DNA of 64,000 bases, from assembly GCF_001905845.1 (NCBI RefSeq), contig NZ_LIVZ01000012.1:248001-312000 (forward strand), read 5' to 3'. The notes beneath the pieces were generated by a model. That model saw nothing but the letters and a program-made list of their open reading frames with translations. It was not told where the DNA came from and searched no databases. How positions within the stretch are numbered: the stretch's first letter is position 1; each line of letters starts with the position of its first letter. Shown piece after piece: positions 19,767 to 28,126 of this stretch. A program made the position numbers and the translations under genes. The stretch comes from Streptomyces sp. TSRI0107. GTDB lineage: Bacteria; Actinomycetota; Actinomycetes; Streptomycetales; Streptomycetaceae.

Positions 19767-19895
19767 AAAAAATGCCGCGCGTGCCGCTCGCCGTCCGCGC
19801 TACGGTGCACCACATGCCGACGCCCCGAATCTCCTAGCCGAGGACCCGCTTCCACGCCAGAAGTGTGTCCTCTCGCTATTTCGGAGCGTCATCAA
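19767..19895 (+). promoter_or_regulatory. Putative antibiotic-responsive leader of the ABC-F gene
   Basis: The region contains an A-rich block (AAAAAAT, 19767-19773) and a -10-like TACGGT (19801-19806). Seven bases later is an 8-codon ORF ATG...TAG (19814-19837; MPTPRIS) that would be leaderless. After it, GAGGAC...GTCCTC with an inner CTTC/GAAG forms a hairpin. CGCT...AGCG just before the start codon overlaps the only plausible ribosome-binding GGAG. These are the parts of a ribosome-mediated attenuator of the kind known for ABC-F genes. The A-rich block could be a WblC/WhiB7-type site. Confidence 0.5.
19814..19837 (+). CDS. 7-aa leader peptide MPTPRIS upstream of ABC-F gene
   Basis: ATG CCG ACG CCC CGA ATC TCC TAG. 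It starts 7 nt after the -10-like TACGGT, so it is predicted to be translated from a leaderless transcript. Stalling by ribosome-targeting drugs would change folding of the downstream hairpins. Too short to be supported by coding statistics; the evidence is position and structure only. Confidence 0.4.
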   Translation: MPTPRIS

Positions 19896-21500
19896 ATGAT
19901 CACTGCTCGTGGTGTCGAGCTGCGCGCCGGTGCGCGCCTGCTGCTGTCCGACATCTCCTTCACCGTCTCCCCGGGCGACCGGATCGGCCTGGTCGGCCGC
20001 AACGGCGCGGGGAAGACCACCCTGCTGACCGCCCTGGCCGGACGGTCCAGGCCGGCCGCGGGAACCATCACCCGCACCCGCCCGGTCGGCTTCCTGGCCC
20101 AGGACTCCCGTGCCGCCGACCCCACCGTCACCGTGACCGACCGCATCCTGTCGGCCCGCGGCCTCGACGGCTCGCTGCGCGCACTGCGCGGGGCCGAGGC
20201 CGCGATGGCCGACGCCGGCACCCCGGCGGAACTGGAGCGGGCGATGAACGCCTACGCCCGGGCCGACGCCGCCTTCCAGGCCGGCGGCGGCTACGCCGCG
20301 GAGGCCGAGGCCGCCCGGGTGGCGGCCGGACTGGGCCTGCCGGACCGGGTGCTGGGCCGGCCGGTCGGCGACCTGTCCGGCGGGCAGAAGCGCCGGGTGG
20401 AACTGGCCCGCATCCTGTTCGCCGGACACGACGGCCCGCTGCTCCTCGACGAACCGACCAACCACCTGGACGCCGACTCGATCGCCTGGCTGCGCGGCTT
20501 CCTCCAGGGCCACCCGGGCGGACTCGTGGTGATCAGCCACGACACCGCGCTGCTCGCCGACGTCGTCAACCGGGTCTTCCACCTGGACGCCACGCGCGCC
20601 ACCATCGACGTCCACAACACCGGCTGGGCCGCGTACCTGGCCCAGCGGGACGCCGACGAACGGCGCCGGGCCCGCGAGCGGGCGGGCGCCGAACGCAAGG
20701 CCGCCGCCCTGCACGCCCAGGCGGACCGGATGAAGGCCCGCTCCGCCACCGCCGTCATGGCCAGGAGCATGGTCCGCCGAGCCGACCGGATGCTGGCCGA
20801 GCTGGAGCCGGCCCGGCGCACCGAGCGGACCGCGCGGATCCGGCTGCCCGAGCCGGCCCCGTGCGGCCGGATCCCGCTCGGCGCCGTCAGCCTGGCCAAG
20901 TCCTACGGCGGCCACCGGGTCCTCGACGGTGTGGACCTGGCCGTCGACCGGGGCAGCCGCCTGGTGATCCTCGGCCTCAACGGCGCGGGGAAGACCACCC
21001 TGTTGCGCCTCCTCGCCGGCGCGGAACGGCCCGACGCCGGACGCGTCGTGCACGGCCCCGGGCTCCGGCTGGGCTACTTCGCGCAGGAGCACGACACGCT
21101 CGACGTGCGGCGCACGGTCCGGGAGAACGTGGCCGCGGCGGCCCCGCATCTGACCGACGGCGAGGTACGGCGGGTGCTCGGCGCGTTCCTGTTCGCCGGG
21201 GACGACGCCGACAAGCCGGCGGGTGTGCTCTCCGGTGGGGAGAAGACCCGGCTGGCGCTGGCCGGGCTGGTGCACTCCGGCGCCAACGTGCTGCTGCTGG
21301 ACGAGCCGACGAACAACCTCGACCCCGCCTCGCGTGAAGAGGTCCTGGCCGCAGTCGGCTCCTACGGCGGCGCCATCGTCATGGTCACCCACGACGAAGG
21401 TGCCATCGACGCCCTGCGGCCCGACCGCGTGCTGCTCCTGCCGGACGCGGACGAGGACCTGTGGAACGAGGACTACCGGGACCTGGTCGCCCTCGCCTGA
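19896..21500 (+). CDS. ABC-F family ATPase (probable ribosome-protection or translation factor)
   Basis: A 534-aa protein with two tandem ABC domains and no transmembrane segment. First domain: Walker A GRNGAGKTT (residues 34-42), signature LSGGQ and LLLDEPTNHLD. A charged Ala/Arg-rich linker (about 245-300) follows. Second domain: GLNGAGKTT, LSGGE and LLLDEPTNNLD. This is the ABC-F plan, whose members bind the ribosomal E site; antibiotic-resistance members displace macrolides, lincosamides or pleuromutilins. Drug class is not readable. ATG 19896 is preferred to an upstream in-frame ATG at 19863, which falls in the leader. The gene sits behind an apparent attenuator. Confidence 0.88.
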   Translation: MITARGVELRAGARLLLSDISFTVSPGDRIGLVGRNGAGKTTLLTALAGRSRPAAGTITRTRPVGFLAQDSRAADPTVTVTDRILSARGLDGSLRALRGAEAAMADAGTPAELERAMNAYARADAAFQAGGGYAAEAEAARVAAGLGLPDRVLGRPVGDLSGGQKRRVELARILFAGHDGPLLLDEPTNHLDADSIAWLRGFLQGHPGGLVVISHDTALLADVVNRVFHLDATRATIDVHNTGWAAYLAQRDADERRRARERAGAERKAAALHAQADRMKARSATAVMARSMVRRADRMLAELEPARRTERTARIRLPEPAPCGRIPLGAVSLAKSYGGHRVLDGVDLAVDRGSRLVILGLNGAGKTTLLRLLAGAERPDAGRVVHGPGLRLGYFAQEHDTLDVRRTVRENVAAAAPHLTDGEVRRVLGAFLFAGDDADKPAGVLSGGEKTRLALAGLVHSGANVLLLDEPTNNLDPASREEVLAAVGSYGGAIVMVTHDEGAIDALRPDRVLLLPDADEDLWNEDYRDLVALA

Positions 21501-21570
21501 CCTCGCCCGACCTTGCGTCACCGGATCACGGCTCACCGGATCACCGCATCACCGAGTCGTGGTCATATTT

Positions 21571-21600
21571 TGCAGGCTCTGCATGTTTGCGTAACATGCA
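21571..21600. promoter_or_regulatory. TetR operator and promoter of the TetR-MFS operon
   Basis: A perfect inverted repeat TGCATGTT-tgcgt-AACATGCA (21580-21600) overlaps a second dyad TGCAGgctCTGCA (21571-21583). TTGCAG (21570-21575) and TAACAT (21592-21597) are spaced 16 bp and read as -35/-10. Repressor binding here would block transcription of its own operon. Confidence 0.65.
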
Positions 21601-21604
21601 CATC

Positions 21605-22297
21605 GTGGGAGAGGGGAGCGCCCCCGAGCGGGGCGGGCTGCGGGAACGCAAGAAGAGGGCCACACGTGCCGCGCTCGTGGAAGCGGCGGTGCGGCTGGCG
21701 GCCCGGCACGGGGCGGAGAACGTCACGGTCGAAGCGATCAGCGAGGCGGCGGGGGTCTCCCCCCGCACCTTCTTCAACTACTTCGACTCGCGTGACGACG
21801 TCTTCCTGATGATCGGCGCCGAGGCGGGCGCCCGCATCCGGCAGGCGGTGCTGGACGCCCCGTCCGGCCGCTCCCCGCTGGAAGCCCTGCGCGAGGCCAT
21901 GGCCGCCGAGCTGGCGGAGGTCGAGCAGCACCACGAGCTGTGGCGGCTGCACGCGGAGGTGCTGCGCCGGTCGCCGCGCCTGCTCGTGCGCAGCCACCAC
22001 GTCCACACCGCCGACGAACTGGGCCTGGCGGAAGCGCTCGCCGAACGCCTGGGCGCGGGCACACCGCCCCCGGCGGGCGACCGCGCCGCACCCCCCGCCG
22101 ACGAGGAGGGCCGGCGGCTGGCCCTCGGCCTCTACCCGCAGCTGCTCGCCGCCGTCGGGATCACGGCGGTCCGGGTCGCCGTCGAGCACTGGTGCGTACG
22201 GCAGGAGGAACGGGCCTTCCTGGACGTCTTCCACGAGACGTTCGACCACCTCGCCGCCGGCCTTTCCGAGCCGCCCAGGCAGGCCGCCCGCCCCTGA
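21605..22297 (+). CDS. TetR family transcriptional repressor
   Basis: A 230-aa protein. The N-terminal TetR HTH is clear: GLRERKKRATRAALVEAAVR, then VTVEAISEAAGVSPRTFFNY, whose FFNYFDSRDDVF end is a classic motif. The C-terminal ligand-binding domain includes the WRLHAEVLRRSPRL region. I choose the GTG at 21605 because it lies 7 nt after the -10-like TAACAT and would be a leaderless start; the ATG at 21596 would lie inside the promoter. An MFS exporter follows 134 bp downstream on the same strand and is the expected regulated target. Confidence 0.86.
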   Translation: MGEGSAPERGGLRERKKRATRAALVEAAVRLAARHGAENVTVEAISEAAGVSPRTFFNYFDSRDDVFLMIGAEAGARIRQAVLDAPSGRSPLEALREAMAAELAEVEQHHELWRLHAEVLRRSPRLLVRSHHVHTADELGLAEALAERLGAGTPPPAGDRAAPPADEEGRRLALGLYPQLLAAVGITAVRVAVEHWCVRQEERAFLDVFHETFDHLAAGLSEPPRQAARP

Positions 22298-22431
22298 CAC
22301 CGCCCGCACGGCCCGCCGCCACCGCCGCCCCGCCGTGACGGCCCCACTCCCGTATGTCCCCGGTGCCCTTCGGTACGGCCCGAGCCGGGACGTCGACGTA
22401 TGCGATCCGCCACCGATCTGAGAGAGACCTC

Positions 22432-24045
22432 GTGAACGCAACACCAGCGCCCGAACAGGCGCCGCCCGCGGCCATGTCCAACCGGCAGATACTGCAGGCG
22501 ATGTCCGGACTGATGGCCGGCATGTTCGTCGCCATCCTGGCGGGCACCGTGGTGTCCAACGCCCTGCCCCGGATCATCGCCGACCTCGGCGCGAGCCAGT
22601 CCTCCTACACCTGGGTCGTCACCGCCGAACTGCTGGCCATGACGGCGACGGTCCCGCTGTGGGGCAAGCTGTCCGACCTCTACAACCAGAAGCTGCTGCT
22701 CCAGCTCTCCCTGGGCATGTTCGTGGTCGGCTCGCTGCTGGCCGGGTTCTCCCACGAGGTGGGCCTGCTCATCTTCAGCCGGGTGGCGCAGGGCATCGGC
22801 GCGGGCGGTCTCACCGCGCTCGCGCAGGTCGTGATGGCGGCCATCATCCCGCCCCGGCAGCTCGGCAAGTACTCCGGCATCTTCGGCGCCGTCTTCGCCG
22901 TCGGCACCGTGGCGGGCCCGCTCATCGGCGGCGTCCTGGTGGACACCTCGTGGCTCGGCTGGCGCTGGTGCTTCTTCATCGGCGTGCCGTTCGCGCTGCT
23001 GGCCATCGTGCTGCTCCAGCGCACCCTGAAGCTGCCCGCAGTCCGCCGCCGGGAAGTGAAGATCGACTTCCTGGGTGCCTTCCTGATCGTCGCGGGGATC
23101 TGCGCACTGCTCATCTGGGTCTCGCTCGCCGGCAACCAGTTCGACTGGGCCTCCTGGCAGACCGCCGCGCTGACCGGCACCGGCGCCGTCCTGCTGGCCG
23201 TCGCGGTCTACGTCGAGTCGCGCGCCGCCGAACCGGTCATCCCGCTGGACATCTTCCGCAACCGCACCGTGACGCTGACCACCGTCGCCAGCCTGCTCGT
23301 CGGTGTGGCGATGTTCGGCGGCACCGTCTTCCTCTCGCAGTACTTCCAGGTCTCCCTCGGCAAGTCGGCGACCGTCGCCGGCCTGATGAGCCTGCCCATG
23401 GTCCTGGGTCTGCTGGTGTCCTCCACGGTCGCCGGGCAGATCATCAGCGCCACCGGCAAGTGGAAGGTGTACCTGGTCGCGGGCGCCGCCGTCATGACCG
23501 CGGGCCTCGCCCTGCTCTCCACCATCGGCCGCGACACCCACTTCGCCCTGCTCAGCCTCTACATGGCCGTCCTGGGCGTCGGCGTCGGCATGCTGATGCA
23601 GAACCTGGTCCTGGCCGCCCAGAACGACGTCCCCGCCGCCGAACTGGGTGCCGCCACCTCCGTGCTGTCCTTCTTCCGCAGCATGGGCGGCACCATCGGC
23701 ACGAGCGTGCTCGGCGCGATCCTCGCCAACCGTGTCACGGAGGAGATCACCAAGAGCGTCGCGGAGGCGGGCGCCGCCGGCGGACAGTCCGCCGGGCACG
23801 GCGTCCCCGACATGGCCACCCTGCCGGCGCCCATGCGGGCCATCGTGGAGAACGCCTACGGGGTCGCCACCGCCGACCTCTTCCTCGTCGCCACGCCGTT
23901 CGCGCTGCTCGCCCTCGTCGCCGTGCTCTTCGTCAAGGAGAAGCCGCTCAAGACCACCAGCGGCATGGAGCGCCTCGCCGAGGAGTCCGCGCGGACGGGC
24001 GGCGCCACCCCGAGCGACACCGACCGCGCGGCCCAGGTCGGCTGA
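22432..24045 (+). CDS. MFS multidrug exporter, DHA2 (EmrB/QacA) type, 14 TM
   Basis: A 537-aa integral membrane protein with about 14 hydrophobic spans, the length and span number of the DHA2 drug:H+ antiporter family. The conserved motif A region LWGKLSDLYNQKLLLQLSL (about residues 75-93) and a motif C-like segment GAVFAVGTVAGPLIGG (about 148-163) are visible. It starts at GTG 22432 with GAGAGA upstream. It lies behind a TetR gene with its own operator, so export induced by a small molecule is likely. The neighbouring pigment cluster is a possible source of substrate, though this is inference. Confidence 0.9.
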   Translation: MNATPAPEQAPPAAMSNRQILQAMSGLMAGMFVAILAGTVVSNALPRIIADLGASQSSYTWVVTAELLAMTATVPLWGKLSDLYNQKLLLQLSLGMFVVGSLLAGFSHEVGLLIFSRVAQGIGAGGLTALAQVVMAAIIPPRQLGKYSGIFGAVFAVGTVAGPLIGGVLVDTSWLGWRWCFFIGVPFALLAIVLLQRTLKLPAVRRREVKIDFLGAFLIVAGICALLIWVSLAGNQFDWASWQTAALTGTGAVLLAVAVYVESRAAEPVIPLDIFRNRTVTLTTVASLLVGVAMFGGTVFLSQYFQVSLGKSATVAGLMSLPMVLGLLVSSTVAGQIISATGKWKVYLVAGAAVMTAGLALLSTIGRDTHFALLSLYMAVLGVGVGMLMQNLVLAAQNDVPAAELGAATSVLSFFRSMGGTIGTSVLGAILANRVTEEITKSVAEAGAAGGQSAGHGVPDMATLPAPMRAIVENAYGVATADLFLVATPFALLALVAVLFVKEKPLKTTSGMERLAEESARTGGATPSDTDRAAQVG

Positions 24046-24340
24046 CGACGCGGTCCCCCGTCCGGCCGAGGCGGCCCGGTCACCGGCACACCCCGGGACC
24101 CCGGGCCGCCCCGGCCGCCGACACCGCCGTACGGCCGTCGCCCGCACCGCCGTCCGGCCGTCGCCCGTGCGGGCGAGGCCGGTCGGGCGCGGGGCCCTGC
24201 CCGCCGACACGGCGAAACGGGCGGGTTAAGCGGGTGAAGCGTGCGCCGTGGTCCTGTCGCGGCAGGCCAGGCCGGGCATGCATGAAGGTCACGGCCGGAA
24301 CAGGCCGGGAACTGTGCACGCTACGCGCTGGAGGCGAGTC
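24046..24340. other. Intergenic spacer with a 23-bp tandem repeat
   Basis: About 295 bp without a gene. CACCGCCGTACGGCCGTCGCCCG (24122-24144) is repeated immediately (24145-24167) with one mismatch. GC-rich dyads near 24090-24115 could end the MFS transcript. The promoter of the hydroxylase gene is expected near the end. Confidence 0.45.
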
Positions 24341-25996
24341 ATGAACCCAAGGGCCGAACAGGCCGACCAGACCACCCACAAGGTCCCGGTGCTCATCGTC
24401 GGCGGCTCCCTGGTCGGCCTGTCGACCTCGGTGTTCCTGGGCCGACTGGGGGTACGGCACACGCTGGTGGAACGCCACGCGGGCACCTCCATCCACCCCC
24501 GCGGCCGGGGCAACAACGTACGCACCATGGAGGTCTTCCGGGTGGCCGGCGTCGAGCAGGGCATCCGGCAGGCCGCCGCCACGCTCGCCGAGAACCACGG
24601 CATCCTGCAGACGCCGACCCTCGTCGGCGACGCGGGGGAGTGGCTGTTCCGGGAGATCGACCCGGGCGGCGGACTCACCCGGTTCAGCCCCAGCTCATGG
24701 TGCCTGTGCAGCCAGAACGACCTCGAGCCGGTCCTCCTCGAACACGCCGGCCGCATCGGCGGCGATCTGCGCTACTCCACCGAACTGATGTCGTTCGACC
24801 CCGACCCCGACGGCGTCACCGCGGTGGTCAAGAGCCGGGACACCGGCGAGCACACCACCATCCGCGCGGACTACCTCGTCGCCGCCGACGGCCCCCGCAG
24901 CCCCGTCCGCGAACAGCTCGGCATCGGCCAGAGCGGTCCCGGCGACCTGTTCCACAACATCAGCATCACCTTCCGCTCCCGTCGCCTCGCCGACGTCATG
25001 GGCGACCGCCGCTTCATCGTCTGCTACCTGACCAACCCGGAGGCCGACGGCGCGCTGCTGCCCGTGGACAACCGCGAGAACTGGGTCTTCCACGCCCCGT
25101 GGCACCCCGAGAACGGCGAGACCACGGAGGAGTTCACCGACGAGCGGTGCGCCGAGCACATCCGGCGAGCCGTCGGGGACATGGACCTGGACATCGAGAT
25201 CACCGGCCGGGCACCCTGGCACGCCGCCCAGCGTGTCGCCCGCAGCTACCGGGTCGGACGGGTCTTCCTCGCCGGCGACTCGGCCCACGAGATGTCACCC
25301 ACCGGGGCCTTCGGCTCCAACACCGGCATCCAGGACGCCCACAACCTCGCGTGGAAGCTGGCCGCGGTGCTCGGCGGCTGGGCGGGTGACGGCCTGCTGG
25401 ACACGTACGACGCCGAGCGCCGCCCCGTCGCGGAGGCGACCAGCGCCCGGGCCGCCGTCCGGTCGGTCGAGCACAGCCACCCCGGCTTCGCCCCGCCCCC
25501 GGGGTCCGCGGGCGCCCCTCAGCGCGGCATCCTCAACGTGGCCCTCGGATACCGCTACCCGCGCGGCGCCGTGGTCGGCGCCGACCCGACGGTCCCGGTG
25601 GTTCCGGAGCGCCTGGAGCTGACCGGTGAGCCCGGCAGCAGAGCGCCCCACATGTGGCTCCGGCGCAAGGGCGAGCGGATCTCCACACTCGACCTGTACG
25701 AGCGCTCGCTCGTCCTGCTCAGCGACGCCGGTGAGGCGAGCGGGTGGCACGAGGCGGCCGTCCGCCTCGCCGAGGAGATGTCCGTGCCGCTGACGTCGTA
25801 CCGGGTCGGTACCGGACCGGATGCCGAGGTGGCGCCCGACGCGGACGCGGACTGGTCCGCCCTGCACGGCACGACGCCGGGAGGCGCCGTTCTGGTGCGC
25901 CCGGACGGGTTCGTCGCGTGGCGGTCGCCGGGCTCCGTCCAGGACCCCGTGGCGGTCCTGGGGAAGGTCCTGGCCGAGGTGCTGGCAGTGGCCTGA
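24341..25996 (+). CDS. FAD-dependent aromatic polyketide hydroxylase (whiE ORFVIII-like)
   Basis: A 551-aa class A flavoprotein monooxygenase. It has the N-terminal Rossmann motif VLIVGGSLVGLSTSVFLGRL (about residues 16-35), the DG-type motif YLVAADGPRSPVREQLGI and the FAD ribityl motif GDSAHEMSPTGAFGSNTGIQ, plus a thioredoxin-like C-terminal domain (about 400-551). It would hydroxylate an aromatic polyketide ring using NAD(P)H and O2. The ATG at 24341 has a strong GGAGG 7 nt upstream. In S. coelicolor the equivalent whiE gene is divergent from the cluster; here it is co-directional and separated by two unrelated genes. Confidence 0.87.
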   Translation: MNPRAEQADQTTHKVPVLIVGGSLVGLSTSVFLGRLGVRHTLVERHAGTSIHPRGRGNNVRTMEVFRVAGVEQGIRQAAATLAENHGILQTPTLVGDAGEWLFREIDPGGGLTRFSPSSWCLCSQNDLEPVLLEHAGRIGGDLRYSTELMSFDPDPDGVTAVVKSRDTGEHTTIRADYLVAADGPRSPVREQLGIGQSGPGDLFHNISITFRSRRLADVMGDRRFIVCYLTNPEADGALLPVDNRENWVFHAPWHPENGETTEEFTDERCAEHIRRAVGDMDLDIEITGRAPWHAAQRVARSYRVGRVFLAGDSAHEMSPTGAFGSNTGIQDAHNLAWKLAAVLGGWAGDGLLDTYDAERRPVAEATSARAAVRSVEHSHPGFAPPPGSAGAPQRGILNVALGYRYPRGAVVGADPTVPVVPERLELTGEPGSRAPHMWLRRKGERISTLDLYERSLVLLSDAGEASGWHEAAVRLAEEMSVPLTSYRVGTGPDAEVAPDADADWSALHGTTPGGAVLVRPDGFVAWRSPGSVQDPVAVLGKVLAEVLAVA

Positions 25997-26011
25997 CCGG
26001 GTATGGCGCAC

Positions 26012-26045
26012 AGCCGCGCAGGGCGACATCTCGCCCTGCGCGGCT
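26012..26045. terminator. Strong hairpin terminator
   Basis: AGCCGCGCAGGGCGA (26012-26026) and TCGCCCTGCGCGGCT (26031-26045) make a perfect 15-bp stem with a 4-nt loop, followed by a T-rich TTCGTTT. It lies 16 bp past the hydroxylase stop and separates it from the repeat-protein gene. Confidence 0.88.
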
Positions 26046-26198
26046 TTCGTTTGGGCGGGAGCGGGGGGCGGCCCCCTCACCCGACTGCCCGTCCCGAGTA
26101 GCGGCGCGCCCGAAGCTGACTGACGGTGGATCACGTCGGGGCCGAGTACATCAGCTGACTAGGTGCCAGCTGCTCGGCGTCGACGAAAGGAAAGTCAG

Positions 26199-27185
26199 AT
26201 GCGCTCTGCTCGTATGCTTCTGGCCGCTTCGGCGGCTTCGGCCGCCCTCGCGATCGGCGTCCCCGGCGCCTACGCGGCCGTCGGCTCGGACCACGAGGAC
26301 TCCTCCTACAGCAAGGAGGAGTACAGCAAGGACGAGAACGGCAAGGAGGACAAGGACAAGGACTCGTACAAGGACGAGGACAAGGACTACGACAAGGGCG
26401 ACAAGGACTACGACAAGCACGACAAGGACTACGACAAGAAGGACGACTACGACAAGGACTACGACAAGAAGGACGACTACGACAAGGACTACGACAAGAA
26501 GGACGACTACGACAAGAAGGAGGACAAGGACGAGGACAAGGACGAGGACAAGGACAAGCCGAACGGCGGCGTTCACACGGGCGGCGGCGCGCTGACCCTG
26601 CTGAACGAGGACAGCAAGGACGAGGACTCGTACAAGGACGAGGACAAGGACTCGTACAAGGACGAGGACAAGGACTCGTACAAGGACGAGGACAAGGACT
26701 ACGACAAGGGCGACAAGGACTACGACAAGCACGACAAGGACTACGACAAGCACGACAAGGACTCGTACAAGCACGAGGACAAGGACGACTACGACAAGAA
26801 GGACGACTACGACAAGAAGGAAGACAAGGACGAGGACAAGGACAAGCCGAGCGGCGGCGTTCACACGGGCGGCGGTGCGCTGACCCTGCTGAACGAGGAC
26901 AGCTGGGGCTCCGAGAAGGGCAGCAAGCACGAGGACTCGGGCTACAGCAAGGACGAGGACTCGCACGGCTACAAGGACAAGCACGAGGACTCGGGCTACA
27001 GCAAGGACGACGAGAACAAGGACTCGTGGGGCAGCGACTACGACAAGCCGAGTGGTGGCGTGCACACCGGTGGCGGCGCCCTCGCCGCTCCGACCGCGAC
27101 CGCCGGTGGTCTGGCGGTGCTGGCTCTCGCCGGCGCCGGTCTGTACACGGCCCGGCGTAGGAAGTCGGCCGGAAGCGCGGTCTGA
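26199..27185 (+). CDS. Secreted low-complexity Asp/Lys/Tyr-repeat protein with C-terminal membrane anchor
   Basis: A 328-aa protein. A signal peptide (residues 1-26, ending AYA) leads to a mature chain made mostly of D, K, E, Y and S in units such as DKDYDKKD and DSYKDEDK. Three copies of P(N/S)GGVHTGGGAL punctuate it, two followed by TLLNED. The C-terminus is a hydrophobic span (GGLAVLALAGAGLY) and a basic tail ARRRK, a sorting-signal layout although no canonical LPxTG is present; HTG in GGVHTGG may serve. The class F-type sortase gene follows directly and is the likely anchoring enzyme. ATG 26199 has GAAAGGAAAG upstream. Function unknown; possibly a charged surface protein binding ions or water. 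Confidence 0.78.
   Translation: MRSARMLLAASAASAALAIGVPGAYAAVGSDHEDSSYSKEEYSKDENGKEDKDKDSYKDEDKDYDKGDKDYDKHDKDYDKKDDYDKDYDKKDDYDKDYDKKDDYDKKEDKDEDKDEDKDKPNGGVHTGGGALTLLNEDSKDEDSYKDEDKDSYKDEDKDSYKDEDKDYDKGDKDYDKHDKDYDKHDKDSYKHEDKDDYDKKDDYDKKEDKDEDKDKPSGGVHTGGGALTLLNEDSWGSEKGSKHEDSGYSKDEDSHGYKDKHEDSGYSKDDENKDSWGSDYDKPSGGVHTGGGALAAPTATAGGLAVLALAGAGLYTARRRKSAGSAV
26341..26880 (+). repeat. Tandem repeats within the Asp/Lys/Tyr-rich gene
   Basis: Short purine-rich units (GACAAGGACTACGACAAG and variants) are iterated, including three copies of a 30-bp AAGGACGACTACGACAAGGA-type unit at about 26437-26520. The whole block through the GGVHTGGGAL motif is then duplicated (about 26370-26600 versus 26685-26900). 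Near-identity at the DNA level suggests recent expansion by slippage or recombination. Confidence 0.75.
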
Positions 27186-27312
27186 CCCATGCCGGATGCG
27201 ATAGCCGCTGCGGCCGCCACGCGCGCGCCGCGTGGCGGCCCCGGCGGTCCCTCCCGGTACCCCGTCCGCCCACCCGTCCGATCTCCTGCCGTTCCCCAGT
27301 GAGGTGCTTTCC

Positions 27313-27993
27313 GTGGCAGCCGCTCCGCCCTCCCCGCCCGCCGCCGACGAGCCGGCCTCCACCGAGGACAGTTCCCGCGCGGGCGCCCTGATGACGAGCG
27401 CTGTAGCCGTCCTGCTTTTCGTCGTGAGTCTGTTCGGCACCGAGAGCCCGCCGTCCGACGTCCCGGCCCCGCCGCGCGCCGCGCCGGTCGGAGTGTCGGC
27501 GCCGCCGGTCGAACGGCCGGCGGAGAAGAGCACCCGCCATCTGCCGCGATCGAAGCCCGTGCGGCTGCGCATCCCGGAGATCTCGGTCGACGCCCCGTTC
27601 ACGGACCTCGCCATCGGCCCCAAGGGGCAGTTGGAGGCCCCGCCGCCGGACGACATCAACCTGGTCGGCTGGCACGCGAAGGGACCCTCGCCGGGCGAGA
27701 TCGGTACGTCGATCATCGCCGGGCACGTCGACACCAAGACGTCCCCCGCCGTGTTCGTGGGCCTCGGGGAACTGGAGAAGGGCGACAAGTTCCACGTCCT
27801 GCGAGCCGACGGGCGCAAGGCGTCCTTCGTGGTCGACGACGTGGAGACGTTCGAAAAGGACCACTTCCCGGACGATCGCGTCTACGGAGACGCCGACCGG
27901 GCCGAGGTCCGCCTCATCACCTGTGCGGGTGAGTACGACCGTACGGCGCGGGACTACACCGAGAACCTCGTGGTCTTCGCCCACCTCATCTGA
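27313..27993 (+). CDS. Class F-type sortase
   Basis: A 226-aa protein. One N-terminal membrane span (about residues 26-42) and a Pro-rich linker precede a sortase barrel. Catalytic residues are visible: His138 in IAGHVDT, Cys204 in LITCAG and a following Arg (210 or 213) in DRTARD. The sequence and small size fit the actinobacterial class F sortases, which cleave a C-terminal sorting signal and attach proteins to the wall. The GTG at 27313 follows GAGGTG. It is 127 bp downstream of the repeat protein, its likely substrate. Confidence 0.85.
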   Translation: MAAAPPSPPAADEPASTEDSSRAGALMTSAVAVLLFVVSLFGTESPPSDVPAPPRAAPVGVSAPPVERPAEKSTRHLPRSKPVRLRIPEISVDAPFTDLAIGPKGQLEAPPPDDINLVGWHAKGPSPGEIGTSIIAGHVDTKTSPAVFVGLGELEKGDKFHVLRADGRKASFVVDDVETFEKDHFPDDRVYGDADRAEVRLITCAGEYDRTARDYTENLVVFAHLI

Positions 27994-28126
27994 GGTGCCT
28001 CCGGTCACCCACGTAGTTCATACGAGTCGCGCTCTTCACAGGACCGGCACAGGATCGAGGAACGCCGACGTCGATCACCGTGACCGACGTTCACCCCGCC
28101 CCCCCGACGAAGGAGCTGTGCGCAGG

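Noticed and set aside
22132..24210. Long minus-strand frame across the TetR and MFS genes, rich in Gly/Asp/Arg
   Set aside because: Antisense shadow of a clear MFS exporter; no recognisable domains.
26341..26880. Regularly spaced repeats that might be a CRISPR array
   Set aside because: The repeats are in-frame codon repeats inside a secreted protein with no unique spacers of constant length and no cas genes nearby.
26131..28008. Very long open frames on the minus strand opposite the repeat protein, rich in Val/Leu or Cys/Ser/Arg
   Set aside because: They are mirror images of the GAC-AAG repeat units on the plus strand and have no start signals or natural composition.
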